Source: Haloterrigena turkmenica DSM 5511
Lineage (GTDB): Archaea > Halobacteriota > Halobacteria > Halobacteriales > Natrialbaceae
Assembly (NCBI RefSeq): GCF_000025325.1
Contig: NC_013744.1
Coordinates: 248,001-312,000 of the forward strand
Length of the DNA stretch: 64,000 nt
Reading direction: 5' to 3'
The notes under the pieces were generated by a model. The model had not been told where the DNA came from and made no database searches. It saw only the letters and a list, made by a program, of their open reading frames with translations. The position numbers were made by a program, and so were the translations under genes. Positions 34,497 to 43,640 of the stretch are shown here, in pieces; the first letter of the stretch is position 1; every line of letters begins with the position of its first letter.

Positions 34497-34514
34497 GGTT
34501 AGCGTGGGCTAACC
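34497..34514. promoter_or_regulatory. Inverted repeat GGTTAGC-gtgg-GCTAACC
   Basis: Perfect 7-bp arms upstream of the probable TATA (cttaacttta) of the SelT/W-like gene. Possible operator, or a hairpin ending the upstream gene at 34524. Confidence 0.5.
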
Positions 34515-34523
34515 GATTTCTCA

Positions 34524-34991
34524 TCAGTCAGCGGTTGTGGGCGATTCTCCGCTCATCGACAATAGTTCACGATCCAACGCCCAGCCGAGCACGCCACCGT
34601 AGACAAGGTGTAGAACGAACGTGGCAACGGCTATTGCCGGCGTGATCTCCGTCCCGAATAGTCCCCAACCGAGGAACGGCAGGAACGTGACTTGCATCAA
34701 CGCCCAAAGGCCGACACCGAGAGCGAGTCCATTCCGGATTGTCACGGGGCGAGCAATCCATGCGAGGATAGCGCCGAATACGCCCCCATAGCCGAGATGG
34801 AGCCCGATCGCGAGTGCCATCAGCATCGGCTTCGGGAGATAGCTGCCGAAGAGTTGTGTGACCACCGCTTTTGGGATCGGCTGTGACATCGGGGATTTCC
34901 CCGAAACCACTGCGAGAAACATGAGAATTGACATCACAACTGTCGCGGCGACACCGTAGCCGAATCCCGCTCTCAGTCTGTGTTGTGTCAC
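34524..34991 (-). CDS. Four-helix membrane protein of unknown function
   Basis: 155 residues from a GTG codon (reading MTQHRLRAGFGYGVAATVV). A longer frame with a TTG start seven codons upstream exists, but a TATA-like cttatttag lies about 27 bases before the GTG and overlaps the TTG region, so a leaderless start at GTG fits better. Four hydrophobic segments, with glycine-rich GLHLGYGGVFGAI and VLHLVYGGVLGWAL repeats that look like an internal duplication. I recall similar haloarchaeal proteins in the DUF6789/YagU-like group but cannot confirm this. Confidence 0.7.
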   Translation of the reverse strand: MTQHRLRAGFGYGVAATVVMSILMFLAVVSGKSPMSQPIPKAVVTQLFGSYLPKPMLMALAIGLHLGYGGVFGAILAWIARPVTIRNGLALGVGLWALMQVTFLPFLGWGLFGTEITPAIAVATFVLHLVYGGVLGWALDRELLSMSGESPTTAD

Positions 34992-35075
34992 ACACGAAGA
35001 GACCGTGGGCAACTAAATAAGGCTAAGACAAGGTCGGACTGACGGAGTCACCAACCCACACTACGTGAGGGTGAC

Positions 35076-35483
35076 CTAACCGAGTAGTCGATTAGCAGGC
35101 TGCCAGACGGCGTCCATATCAGTCTTCAGGACGAGAAGTGTGAGCGCTCCGAACAACACGCTGAGGTTCTTCCAGTCTGGTCCGACGTACAGTATCGCGA
35201 CGAGCATCACTAGAATGAGTGACACAGCCGCAAGGCGCTCACCGACGCCAGCCAGCAGCAGGAAAACTGCTCCGACTTCGATGATGCCTGCAATGATGAC
35301 CATCAGTTGAGGGGAGGGTATCCCGACCGCATCGAAGAATGAAACCGAATTCTCGTGGGTGACGAACTTACTCAGCGCTGGTTTCGCGACGAGTGCGACA
35401 AGAACGAGACGAAGACCGCTGTGAATCCACTCTGGAATTAACTGCTGCAGTGACTGAATGCGATCGACAGAGGTGTCTTCCAT
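35076..35483 (-). CDS. DoxX-family membrane protein
   Basis: 135 residues, four transmembrane segments, the first with HSGLRLVLVALVAKPALSKFV, the second with GIIEVGAVFLLLAGVGERLAA. These match the DoxX/DoxD-like family, whose bacterial members take part in thiol or oxidative stress responses and in thiosulfate:quinone oxidation. It faces the HxlR-type regulator gene across a 153-base promoter region and is a probable target of it. Confidence 0.75.
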   Translation of the reverse strand: MEDTSVDRIQSLQQLIPEWIHSGLRLVLVALVAKPALSKFVTHENSVSFFDAVGIPSPQLMVIIAGIIEVGAVFLLLAGVGERLAAVSLILVMLVAILYVGPDWKNLSVLFGALTLLVLKTDMDAVWQPANRLLG

Positions 35484-35636
35484 ACTTAGAGGTGTCCAAG
35501 ACCTCGGATAAGTGTAAGCGAAGCTGGTACTAATGGAGTACTGTTAGCTAAGTGGCTGTGTATCACCTACCAACTCAGGAACGCTGACTTAGTAGCGGTA
35601 TACTAATAGCTCCACATCCAGTACCACTAGCAACGA

Positions 35637-36005
35637 ATGAGTAGAGCACTCGAAGAAGAGGAGTGCATCGCATCGTGGTGTGCTGACGATGACTGGTGTA
35701 CCGTGACGTGTACAGCCCATCTCATCGGGAAGAAATGGCATCCGGTTATTGTCCACCGCCTGCTCGAACATGGCCCGCTCGGGTTCAATGCGCTCAAAGA
35801 CGAAATCGAGTCGATATCCAGTACCGTCCTCTCGAACAGCCTCGAGGATTTGGAAGACAACGGACTCGTGAACCGAGCGATCGTGAGCGAAAAGCCGTTC
35901 CGGGTCGAGTACTCCCTGACTGAACAGGGTTCCTCACTCGAACCCGTAATCAACGCGATGGATGCCTGGGGGGAGGAGCATCTCCAAGAGACATCTTGTA
36001 ACTGA
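35637..36005 (+). CDS. HxlR-family winged-helix regulator, Cys-rich N-terminus
   Basis: 122 residues. HxlR core LIGKKWHPVIVHRLLEHGPL, FNALKDEIESISSTVLSNSL, LEDNGLVNRAIV and YSLTEQGSSLEPVI. Four Cys (10, 15, 21, 25) in the N-terminal segment exceed the single Cys usual in the family and suggest thiol sensing, as in the HypR/QorR members. It is divergent from DoxX. Between them GTACT-aatgg-AGTAC (35527-35541) and TATA-like tatactaata (about 35598-35607) are seen. Confidence 0.85.
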   Translation: MSRALEEEECIASWCADDDWCTVTCTAHLIGKKWHPVIVHRLLEHGPLGFNALKDEIESISSTVLSNSLEDLEDNGLVNRAIVSEKPFRVEYSLTEQGSSLEPVINAMDAWGEEHLQETSCN

Positions 36006-36060
36006 AATCGATTCTCCCCCTGAGTGTGTCCAGCGGAGGACTGCTCCGAGGAGCTAAATC

Positions 36061-36696
36061 CTACGGAGGTGTCTGAGACAGCGCTTGCTGTTCAAGCGGT
36101 GGGCCCATCTGCACCGCTCGGTTATTCCCGGGAGATCCTGTTGCTGTGAGCGCAGCTGCGAGTCGCAGCCACGAGCCGACTCGGTGGTGATCGAGTAATC
36201 GCGACGGATCCGGTTGCCAGAACAGCACGCTACCGAGTAGGTCGTCGGGACCACCATATCGCGCTGGCGGGAGGAGTGTCTCGAGAAAGGCGTCGGTGGC
36301 GTCGAGGAGCGTCTGGTTCTCCTCGAGGACAGTTGGAACAACCGAATCCCGGCGTTCAACAGCCGTCTGAAACGAGAGCGCCAAACGATATCCGGTCTCG
36401 TCAATCCGGATGAGAGCGAACGCCTCGAGCCGGTTGCGATAGTTTCGGATGGTCCGTGCTGAGACGCCCGCTCGGTCGGCGAGGTCCCGCTGTGAGATCC
36501 GGCTCTCGGTAGTGAGAAGCGTGTGGATGATTCGACCAACGGCCGGTGGGAGGTCGGCAAGTAACTGCTCGGGTTCGAGCGTACCCAGGGCATAACGGAG
36601 TTCATCCGGTCGGAGTTCTCGGTGTTCGTCGTCGGGAGCGAGTTGCTGCAGTGCTCGAGCAGCGGCGTACGGCGAGCCGGTCAGCGCGTGGAGCAA
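36061..36696 (-). CDS. Winged-helix family protein, copy 2 (longest in-frame copy)
   Basis: 211 residues: an N-terminal block SLLHALTGSPYAA-like (MLHALTGSPYAAARALQQL), linker, helix-turn-helix SQRDLADRAGVSARTIRNYRNRL, wing, and C-terminal block with DPSRLLDHHRVGSWLRL and MGPPLEQQ. The reading frame continues open upstream of the ATG and runs straight into a TnpB fragment (see next), so the true N-terminus seems replaced. I do not know the family's function; the core fold predicts DNA binding. Confidence 0.6.
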   Translation of the reverse strand: MLHALTGSPYAAARALQQLAPDDEHRELRPDELRYALGTLEPEQLLADLPPAVGRIIHTLLTTESRISQRDLADRAGVSARTIRNYRNRLEAFALIRIDETGYRLALSFQTAVERRDSVVPTVLEENQTLLDATDAFLETLLPPARYGGPDDLLGSVLFWQPDPSRLLDHHRVGSWLRLAAALTATGSPGNNRAVQMGPPLEQQALSQTPP

Positions 36697-36890
36697 CGAA
36701 ACAGTCTCTCGAGCGCTCGTGGTCTTTCAACTCCGACTTCAACGCTGCTTCGTCGGGTATCTCGCCGTCTTCGTCCCACCGTTGTTGGATGTAGTAGCGT
36801 CCGACATTCCACAGCTTGGATGCGGAGAACTCGCATTGTCAAGGGCGTCACGCACCTGACTAACGAGATGCCCCTGGCAACCCAGACCAC
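36697..36890 (-). mobile_element. TnpB (IS200/IS605-type) N-terminal fragment
   Basis: Minus strand: LVSQVRDALDN in one frame, then CEFSASKLWNVGRYYIQQRW in the next, then GEIPDEAALKSELKDHER, after which the winged-helix gene begins. These are recognisable blocks from the beginning of haloarchaeal TnpB proteins. A frameshift at about 36840 and loss of the nuclease domain make it a fragment. Confidence 0.6.
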
Positions 36891-37003
36891 GTCCCCGTCG
36901 TGAATGGTGGGCTGGGAGAACTACACGGCGGTCCTCGCTCGGCGTCATTCACTTTCGTTCGAAGGAAACACATCTTTCATCGCGTGTCGACAAACGATAA
37001 TCG

Positions 37004-38011
37004 ATGCCAGGACTGCTCGGCTCCCTTGTTCTCGTAGTTGTCGCAACACTCGTCATCTGGAAAGGAAGCGGATACTTCGAGCAGGCGGCAGAGCGACTGA
37101 GTAAGCACTATGGGTTACCTGTCGCCGTCCATGGTGCCATCGTCGTTGCCATCGGTTCGAGTTTCCCCGAGATCAGTTCCATCGTCATCAGTACGGTCGT
37201 TCACGGCGAGTTTTCCCTCGGTGTCGGAGCAATCGTTGGGAGCGCCATCTTCAACCTCCTCGTGATTCCAGCTCTTTCAGCCCTCTCTAGCGAGGAACTG
37301 GAAGCGACCCGCGACCTCATTCACAAAGACGCGCAGTTCTACGTCATCAGCGTTCTCGTCCTATTCATCACTTTCGCACTCGGTGCGACCTACGTTCCAG
37401 GGGGAACGAACCGTGCTGCGATCCTGACACCTCCGCTGGCTCTGCTCTCACTTGCCACGTACGGAATTTACGTCTTTCTCCACCAGCAGGATGCTAGTGA
37501 ACACGTCGCTGACGATTCTCTCGATGTACGTCCAGCCCGAGAATGGGGAGCGCTCGTAGTAGGTCTACTCGTCATTACCGTTGGCGTTGAGGGAATCGTC
37601 CGTGCCGCCCTCTCACTCGGAGCGATCTTCGACACGCCGAGTTTCCTGTGGGGGTTGACCGTTATCGCTGCCGGAACGAGTCTGCCCGACGCATTCGTCA
37701 GCGTTCGCGCCGCTCAGAATGACGACAGCGTTACCAGTCTTACGAACGTCCTCGGAAGTAATACGTTTAACCTCTTGGTCGCTATCCCCGTCGGTGTCCT
37801 CTTAGCGGGGTCTGCGACCATCAACTTCCTCGCGGCGATTCCAACGATGGGGTTCCTCGCGTTCGCTACGCTCGTATTTATCGTGTTTACTCGGACTCAC
37901 CTCGAACTTACCAATCGCGAAGCATACGGTTTCCTCGGACTGTACGGGCTGTTCCTTCTCTGGATGATTCTCGAATCAATGGGTGTTATTGAGACCGTCC
38001 AGGGAATCTAA
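37004..38011 (+). CDS. CaCA-family sodium/calcium (cation) exchanger
   Basis: 335 residues, about ten membrane helices in two homologous halves. Alpha-1 repeat AIGSSFPEISSIVIS with GAIVGSAIFN, alpha-2 repeat AAGTSLPDAFVSVRA with NVLGSNTFNLL. The Glu of alpha-1 is kept while alpha-2 has Asp, both able to hold Ca2+. It exchanges Na+ or H+ for Ca2+ across the membrane. Usual length and no added domain. It stands alone between two copies of the winged-helix gene. Confidence 0.9.
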   Translation: MPGLLGSLVLVVVATLVIWKGSGYFEQAAERLSKHYGLPVAVHGAIVVAIGSSFPEISSIVISTVVHGEFSLGVGAIVGSAIFNLLVIPALSALSSEELEATRDLIHKDAQFYVISVLVLFITFALGATYVPGGTNRAAILTPPLALLSLATYGIYVFLHQQDASEHVADDSLDVRPAREWGALVVGLLVITVGVEGIVRAALSLGAIFDTPSFLWGLTVIAAGTSLPDAFVSVRAAQNDDSVTSLTNVLGSNTFNLLVAIPVGVLLAGSATINFLAAIPTMGFLAFATLVFIVFTRTHLELTNREAYGFLGLYGLFLLWMILESMGVIETVQGI

Positions 38012-38202
38012 TCGGTATTTGGTCCAAATGATTTAATGGATATTTGACTTCTGACAGTCAATTCCACTGAATAGTTTATATGAATCTCATAATTTCGGTG
38101 ATTAGTTCGCACACGTACTTACCGAACCACCCGATTCAGTTTCAGACAAAGTTCTGAAGGGAAGAACCGGGCTACCATCGACTGGTCAGGCGCGAGAGGG
38201 GA

Positions 38203-38962
38203 TCAAGCGCAAAGCGCTTGCTGCTCGAGCGGTGGGCCTATTTGCACCGCCCGGTTATTCCCGATAGATCCTGTTGCTGTGAGCGCAGCTGCGAGTCGCA
38301 GCCACGATCCAACTCGGTGATGATCGAGTAATCGCTGGGGGTCCGGTGGCCAGAACAGTACGCTGCCAAGTGGGTCGTCGGGATCACCGTATCGCGCTGG
38401 CGGGAGGATTGACTCGAGAAACGCATCGGCGGCGTCGAGGAGCGTCTGATTCTCTTTGAGGACGGTTGGAATAACGGGATCGTGGCGTTCGGAAGAGTCT
38501 GGAACGATAGTGCTAGGCGGTACCCGGTCTCGTTAATCTGGATGAGAGCGAACGCCTTGAGCCGGTTGCGATAGTTCCGGATGGTCCGTGCTGAGACGCC
38601 CGCTTGGTCGGCGAGGTCCCGCTGTGACAGGCGGTTTTCGGCTGTGAGAAGCGTATGGATGATTCGACCAACGGCCGGTGGGTGATCAGGGAGCAACTGC
38701 TCGGACTCGAGCGTTCCCACGCATAGCGGAGTTCGTCCGGTCGGAGCTCTCGGCTGTCGTCTTCGCTGGCGAGTTGCTGGAGTGCTTGGGAAGCAGCGTA
38801 CGGCGAGCCGGTCAGCGCGTGGAGCAACGACACAATCTCTCGAGTCGGTCGTTCTCTAAGGTAAATCAGAGAAGCTGTCTGGTTACGTATTTTTGTCAAG
38901 GAAATCACGAGTTGATTCGTCTCCATCTGCGGCGAACTGCTCAGTGACATCAAGTGCATCAC
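38203..38962 (-). pseudogene. Winged-helix family protein, copy 3, frameshifted twice
   Basis: Begins in one frame with LRERPTREIVSLLHALTGSP to LRPDELRYA (about 38720), continues in a second with TLESEQLL...RIIHTLLTAENRLSQRD to ALSFQT (about 38505), then a third frame with DHHRVGSWLRLAAALTATGS and PPLEQQALCA, stop at 38203. The upstream LRERPTRE block shows what the intact N-terminus may look like. The flank below its stop is similar to the flank of copy 4 (gctaccatcgactg, caggcgc, caagcgcaaagcgcttg). Confidence 0.75.
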
Positions 38963-39042
38963 TTCTCATATCAGAGTGGTCCAAGGCAGGTCTGAGTAGT
39001 CTCGCAGTCTCCTCACTGAACCGGATTGCATACGGGAGTCTT

Positions 39043-39369
39043 CTAAGTACGACGCTTTGAAGCGATGAACGGTAACGTTCGTTCGATCAACTCGGTAAGG
39101 TCGTCCGGGCTGACCTTGTCTTGGATCAATGGCAACCACTCCACAAACCACTGCATTTCATTAGAATACGTCTCAAGGTCGTCTACCTGTTCGAGTCGTT
39201 GTTCCCGGAGTCGTCGGACCTTCTCCCACTTTTGGCGGATGTCTTCGTTATCCTTCCCGGATCGCCACAACCCCCACGCGATCTGCCGAGCGAATTCCGG
39301 TTCGTCACGGTCATAGAGGTAGGTGATGAGTCCTTCAGGATCATCCAGATCTTCGTAGTCACTCTGCAT
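39043..39369 (-). CDS. Hypothetical protein, 108 aa
   Basis: Acidic helical protein (MQSDYEDLDDPEGLITYLYD, then FARQIAWGLWRSGKDNEDIR and NEMQWFVEWLPLIQ). No family recognised. I chose the ATG at 39369 because GAGGTGA, a Shine-Dalgarno-like site, lies about 9 bases before it; an ATG 16 codons further upstream is an alternative. No operon partners. Confidence 0.6.
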   Translation of the reverse strand: MQSDYEDLDDPEGLITYLYDRDEPEFARQIAWGLWRSGKDNEDIRQKWEKVRRLREQRLEQVDDLETYSNEMQWFVEWLPLIQDKVSPDDLTELIERTLPFIASKRRT

Positions 39370-39786
39370 CGGGCGTGTCACCTCTTTTATTTCGTGCAGA
39401 TTCGGCTGACTGGTCATCCACACTGTCCGGCGACGGGTAAGTAACGGAATGAGAATCGGCGGTACGACGGAAACGGAAATCGGCGCGCCGCGGTTCGCTC
39501 GGTGGGGCAAACGAACCGGGGAGTGACGGACGCGCCGAGAGGCAACTCGGTGTGCTGCTGTCGGTCGAGGAGTGATGACAACGGTGCCGACGGGTGCCAG
39601 CGGGTGATCGCACCGTGTCATCGTGCATAAATTTCTCGCACCTAATAGTTATTTTACCCGCTCTGTCGAGGAAGACGAAGCGCGAAGTGAGTTCGAAGGT
39701 GGCGGAGTTGCGATTCGACTGCGACCGCACGCGGCTACAATTCCGCCACCGGTAACCTTTTTTCACGAATCGGCAAACAGGGCGGC
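39370..39786. other. GC-rich intergenic region, nothing recognised
   Basis: Between divergent genes. Open frames present here show no protein-like pattern, and no repeat of the window is found. Confidence 0.4.
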
Positions 39787-40569
39787 ATGACGTTCCACTC
39801 CGCCCTGCGGGACCGAGAGCCGCTCGTCGGGACCTGGGTCGCGCTGAGCGATCCCGCGATCGCCGAACTCAGCGCCTGCCTCGAGTTCGACGCCGTGATG
39901 ATCGACGGCGAGCACTCGACGAACTCGATCGAGACGATCACCGAGATGGCTCGCGCAATCGACGCCGCCGACGTCGACCCCGACCCCGGGGCGATCGTCC
40001 GCCTCTCGGAGAACGATCCAACGGAGATCAAACGCGTCCTCGATGCCGGCGTCGACGGCGTGATGGCCCCGATGATCGACACACCCGAGGACGCGCGGGC
40101 GCTCGTCGAGGCCACCCGCTACCCGCCCGAGGGAGTCCGCGGCGTCGGCTACGGCCGCGGCACCGAGTACGGCGAGGCGTTTCCCGAGTACCTCGAGCGC
40201 GCGAACGAGGACCTCGTCACGATCGCCCAGATCGAGACCGAAGCCGGCCTCGAGAACGTCGAGGAGATCGCCGCCGTCGACGGCCTGGACGGCCTGTTCG
40301 TCGGCCCTGCAGACCTCTCCGCCGCGCTCGGCATCTTTGGCGAAACCGACGGCGACGAGTTCGTCGAGGCCGTCGATCGCGTGCTCGAGGCGGGCCACGC
40401 CGTCAACAAGCCCGTCGCGACGCTCGCGTTCGAGGAGGACGAGATCGAACGGTGGGTCGACCGCGGCTTCGACTTCGTGCTGGCCGGCGTCGACATCGAC
40501 TACGTGAAGGCGGGCGGACTGCGGGCGAAGGCGATGTTCGAGGACGCGATGGAGAAGCGAGACGGGTAA
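39787..40569 (+). CDS. HpcH/HpaI-family aldolase
   Basis: 260 residues, full TIM-barrel class II aldolase. GTWVALSDP at the start, catalytic His in MIDGEHSTNS, Arg in AIVRLSEND, MAPMIDTPEDA with metal-site neighbours, IAQIETEAGLENVEEIA with the metal-binding Glu, and LFVGPADLSAALG with the metal-binding Asp. It cleaves or joins pyruvate and an aldehyde (for example 4-hydroxy-2-oxoheptanedioate in homoprotocatechuate breakdown or 2-keto-3-deoxy sugars). The natural substrate is not clear from context, since no pathway partners adjoin. Its third-position GC content looks especially high. Confidence 0.9.
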   Translation: MTFHSALRDREPLVGTWVALSDPAIAELSACLEFDAVMIDGEHSTNSIETITEMARAIDAADVDPDPGAIVRLSENDPTEIKRVLDAGVDGVMAPMIDTPEDARALVEATRYPPEGVRGVGYGRGTEYGEAFPEYLERANEDLVTIAQIETEAGLENVEEIAAVDGLDGLFVGPADLSAALGIFGETDGDEFVEAVDRVLEAGHAVNKPVATLAFEEDEIERWVDRGFDFVLAGVDIDYVKAGGLRAKAMFEDAMEKRDG

Positions 40570-40579
40570 GCTGCGCGTC

Positions 40580-40816
40580 TCAGTTCCCGTCGTCAGTCGT
40601 GTCGGGTGCGAGCGCCGTCGGTCGCGGTCGCGGTATCGTTCGGGTCGCGGCGTCGGGATCGACGAGCAGGACCTCGGGTAGCGCGCGACAGCCACAGAGG
40701 GCCGCGACGGCCTCCATCGGTCCTCGGATCGTCACAGTTGTGACCGACTGCCCGCAAAGTGGGCAATCCGGTAGCGAGATCGACTCGTTGGACGGATCCT
40801 CGAGATCATCGCTCAT
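40580..40816 (-). CDS. Small zinc-finger-like hypothetical protein, 78 aa
   Basis: Starts MSDDLEDPSNESI; CPLCG (residues 18-22) and a later CGC form a possible metal site. The C-terminal third is Pro- and Arg-rich. Convergent with the aldolase gene. No family recognised. The longer upstream frame has no coding character, so the internal ATG at 40816 was chosen. Confidence 0.55.
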   Translation of the reverse strand: MSDDLEDPSNESISLPDCPLCGQSVTTVTIRGPMEAVAALCGCRALPEVLLVDPDAATRTIPRPRPTALAPDTTDDGN

Positions 40817-41236
40817 GCTCACCGCCGACCGTCGATCGTGGCAGTAGCTGGTGGGGTGAGAGCGATGGTACTCTCCATCCTCGCCATCTGGAGCATAGAA
40901 CTGTGATTTTTCGATAGGGAGACAGTAGCGATATCTAGCTGTGCAGTTCGCGTTCAGTAGCGCCCGTAGCGTGTGCGCTCTCGTCACTCAACGTCATCGG
41001 CCTCCTCGAGTTCGTCCAGGTTCTCGCGGGTGGACAGAGTACAAGGTCCCGAGCGGTGAGGCGGGATTCATCAAGCCCAGCTACCGGAACCGAGACGTCG
41101 TCAAAGGTGGGTTCCAATACGACGACTGCAAGACGACGACGGCGCTGTCTCTCCACCCTAAAGGACGGGGCTTTAGCGTGTACAATTCAGATAAAGGAAC
41201 CGTGCTACCATCGACTGTTCAGGCGCAAGAGGGTGT
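40817..41236. other. Intergenic debris, possible IS200/IS605 right end
   Basis: No gene. At about 41156-41180 the sequence accctaaaggacggggcttt with hairpin CTAAAG/CTTTAG resembles the right-end hairpin of TnpB-type elements. Beyond it (41197-41236) lies the flank shared with winged-helix copy 3. Confidence 0.35.
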
Positions 41237-41556
41237 CAAGCGCAAAGCGCTTGCTGCTCGAGCGGTGGGCCCATCCGTACGGTTCGATTGCTTTTGGTCG
41301 ATCCTGTCGCTGTGAGTGCAGCTGCGATTTGTAGCCAGGGACCGACTGCCGAATGATCGAGTAAGCGCGAGGGATCTGGTGGCAAGATCGTCTCGAGGAA
41401 TGCATCGACTACATCGAGTAGCGTCTGACTCTCCTCGAGGATGGTCGGGGCAACCGGATTGCGGCGTTCGGCGCTGGTTTGGAACGATAGCGTTAGACGA
41501 TACCCGTTTTCGTCGACACGGATAAGATCGAGTGCCTCGAGTCGGTCTAATCCGGC
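41237..41556 (-). pseudogene. Winged-helix family protein, copy 4, fragment
   Basis: Continuous frame from RLEALDLIRVDENGYRLTLS through DPSRLLDHSAVGPWLQI to PPLEQQALCA, stop at 41237. The helix-turn-helix half is missing, and a block of about 18 residues (GDPDDPLGSVLFW in the other copies) is deleted in frame. Its broken 5' end abuts the amidohydrolase pseudogene on the opposite strand. Confidence 0.75.
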
Positions 41557-41574
41557 TTCCGTGTGGCCACCGTG

Positions 41575-42165
41575 TAGGAGCGCGTTCGCGAAGGCCTACG
41601 TCGAGTACATGCGAGAGGAGATCCTCGACCCCGATGACGGAATCTACGGCCTGGCCCCGATTCCGTACGGCGACGTCTACGCCTCGATGAAGATTCTCGA
41701 CCGCATCGAGAATGACGACGCCTACGTCGGCACCTGTTTCGTCACCGCTGGTGCGACGCCGCCGCTAGGCAACCGGAAGTATGGCCCGCTCTACGAGCGC
41801 TGCGGGGAGTTGGACATCCCGGCGGTCTTCCACACCGGCGGCGCCGGCCTCGACGAGTACGTCCGCGCGGGCTACCAGAAGATGATCAAGACGCACACGC
41901 TGGGCTTCCTCGAGTCGGACATGTCCCAATCGTCAGTCTAGTCTGCCAGGGCGTCCCGGAGAAGTTCCCCGATCTGGATATCGTCTTCATGGAGTCGGGC
42001 ATTACCTATCTCCCCGGCCTGATGACGCGTCTCGACGAGGAGTATCTCAATTACCCCGAGGAGGCCCCGCTGTTCGAGAAGAAGCCGGGCGAGTACATCA
42101 CCGACTTCTACTACGGCACCCAGCCCCTACAGGCCTCCGCGGAGACCGAGTACCTCGAGAAGTGA
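41575..42165 (+). pseudogene. Amidohydrolase-2 family (metal-dependent TIM barrel), truncated and frameshifted
   Basis: KAYVEYMREEILDPDDGIYG...GTCFVTAGATPPLGNRKYGP...DIPAVFHTGGAGLD, then after FLESDMSQ (about 41929) a shift to IVSLVCQGVPEKFPDLDIVF, MESGITYLPGLMTRLDE and ITDFYYGTQPLQ with stop at 42165. This is the C-terminal two thirds of a PF04909-type decarboxylase/hydrolase. The N-terminal metal-binding HxH part is missing, replaced by winged-helix copy 4. Confidence 0.8.
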
Positions 42166-42181
42166 AACCTGTGGTAGAGAA

Positions 42182-43462
42182 TCAGGGCCAGAGACCACGC
42201 GCCTCTTTCGCTGCCCCGATCCGTTCAAGCGCAACGACGTATGCCGCTTCCCGCCAACGGAGGTCGCGTTCATCGACTTCGGTTTTGACGCTATCCCACG
42301 CGGAGACCATCTCCGACTCCAGTTCACTAACGACGCGCTCTCTAGACCACTGTCGGCGATTAATGTCTTGTAACCACTCGAAGTAGGACACAGTCACGCC
42401 ACCCGCGTTCGCAAGAATATCTGGTAGGACCTTAACATCTCGATCGGCGAGAATATCGTCTGCTTCGGCAGTCGTCGGACCGTTCGATCCCTCAACGACA
42501 ATGTCCGCTCGGATTTGATCGGCGTTACGCGACGTGATGACGTTCCCGATTGCGGCCGGGATGACAACATCGACGTCCAATTCTAAGAGCTCCACATTGG
42601 TGAGCATGTCCGGGGCATCATGTTTTGTGACCCCCTCCGGCTCTTCCTTATGCGAAGGGACGGTTTGGGTGTCAAGCCCGGTAGCATCATAGATAGCCCC
42701 GTTTACGTCACTGACGGCAACGATAGTCGCTCCCCACTCGTCGAGGAGACGGGCAGCGTTCGCCCCGACACTCCCGTACCCCTGAACAGCAACCGTTGAA
42801 TCCTCGATATCCTTCCCGTAATATGCTATCGCTTCACGGACGATTATTGCGACGCTCCGACCAGGTGCTTCCTCACGGCCGTAGCTCCCACCGACGACTG
42901 GAGGTTTCCCTGTTACAACACCGGGAACCGTCTCCCCCTGTTGCATACTGTAAGCGTCCATGAACCACGACATCGTCTGCACGTCTGTGCCCATATCGGG
43001 CGCTGGAATGTCCTGATTTGGCCCTACTTCATCGCGGATCTCTTCAGCGAATCGACGAGTGAGGCGCTCTTTTTCGTCATCACTGAGGTCTTTGGGATTC
43101 ACAACGATACCACCTTTGCCACCGCCAAACGGGAGATCCATCACAGCACATTTCCAGGTCATCCACATCGATAGCCCGATGCACTCCTCTGCGGTAACGT
43201 CTGGATGATACCTGAGTCCACCCTTGTAGGGACCACGAACGTCGTCGTGCTGTGCACGATAGCCGGTGAAAACCTCGACCTCGCCGTTGTCGCGCTCAAG
43301 TGGAATTGAAACTTCGACCACTCTCGACGGGTGTTTGAGACGTTCGACGACACCCCGATTGAGATCGATGTACGCCGCCGCATCGTCGAGTTGACGGCGT
43401 GCTGTTTCGAGCGCGGATATGTGCTCTGTCTCGTCCTGGTCTGTAACCTGTGTGGATGTCAT
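42182..43462 (-). CDS. gdhA: Glutamate dehydrogenase (Glu/Leu/Phe/Val family)
   Basis: 426 residues. Substrate-site block [33 protein letters not shown] with the two active Lys residues, [12 protein letters not shown], and the dinucleotide fold [17 protein letters not shown]. It interconverts glutamate and 2-oxoglutarate plus ammonia. It lies downstream of the histidine-degradation genes, whose product is glutamate, so deamination of that glutamate is the likely role here. A TATA-like gaaatatga lies about 20-28 bases before the ATG, with a 10-bp inverted repeat upstream of it. Confidence 0.93.
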   Translation of the reverse strand: MTSTQVTDQDETEHISALETARRQLDDAAAYIDLNRGVVERLKHPSRVVEVSIPLERDNGEVEVFTGYRAQHDDVRGPYKGGLRYHPDVTAEECIGLSMWMTWKCAVMDLPFGGGKGGIVVNPKDLSDDEKERLTRRFAEEIRDEVGPNQDIPAPDMGTDVQTMSWFMDAYSMQQGETVPGVVTGKPPVVGGSYGREEAPGRSVAIIVREAIAYYGKDIEDSTVAVQGYGSVGANAARLLDEWGATIVAVSDVNGAIYDATGLDTQTVPSHKEEPEGVTKHDAPDMLTNVELLELDVDVVIPAAIGNVITSRNADQIRADIVVEGSNGPTTAEADDILADRDVKVLPDILANAGGVTVSYFEWLQDINRRQWSRERVVSELESEMVSAWDSVKTEVDERDLRWREAAYVVALERIGAAKEARGLWP

Positions 43463-43503
43463 AACTGAATGTTGGTGTAGTCATATTTCGGAGTCCTCAC
43501 GTT

Positions 43504-43551
43504 CCTAGTGTGACTCATTTTGTGCAAGTGGGCAGCGCGTTTCACACTAGG
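43504..43551. promoter_or_regulatory. Inverted repeat CCTAGTGTGA/TCACACTAGG upstream of gdhA
   Basis: Perfect 10-bp arms (43504-43513 and 43542-43551) with a 28-base spacer, starting about 15 bases upstream of the probable TATA box. The spacing suits a dimer or tetramer of an activator or a looping repressor. Confidence 0.6.
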
Positions 43552-43640
43552 TCATGTAAACGAGATAGCAAAGCGAGAGAGGCTCCAAACGGACAATATT
43601 TTATATACGCGATGCAGTCGCTGCCAGATTTGGACCGGGA

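Noticed and set aside
39763-40695. 310-codon open frame on the minus strand opposite the aldolase gene
   Set aside because: It mirrors the highly GC-biased third positions of the aldolase; the plus-strand product has clear family motifs, the minus one has none.
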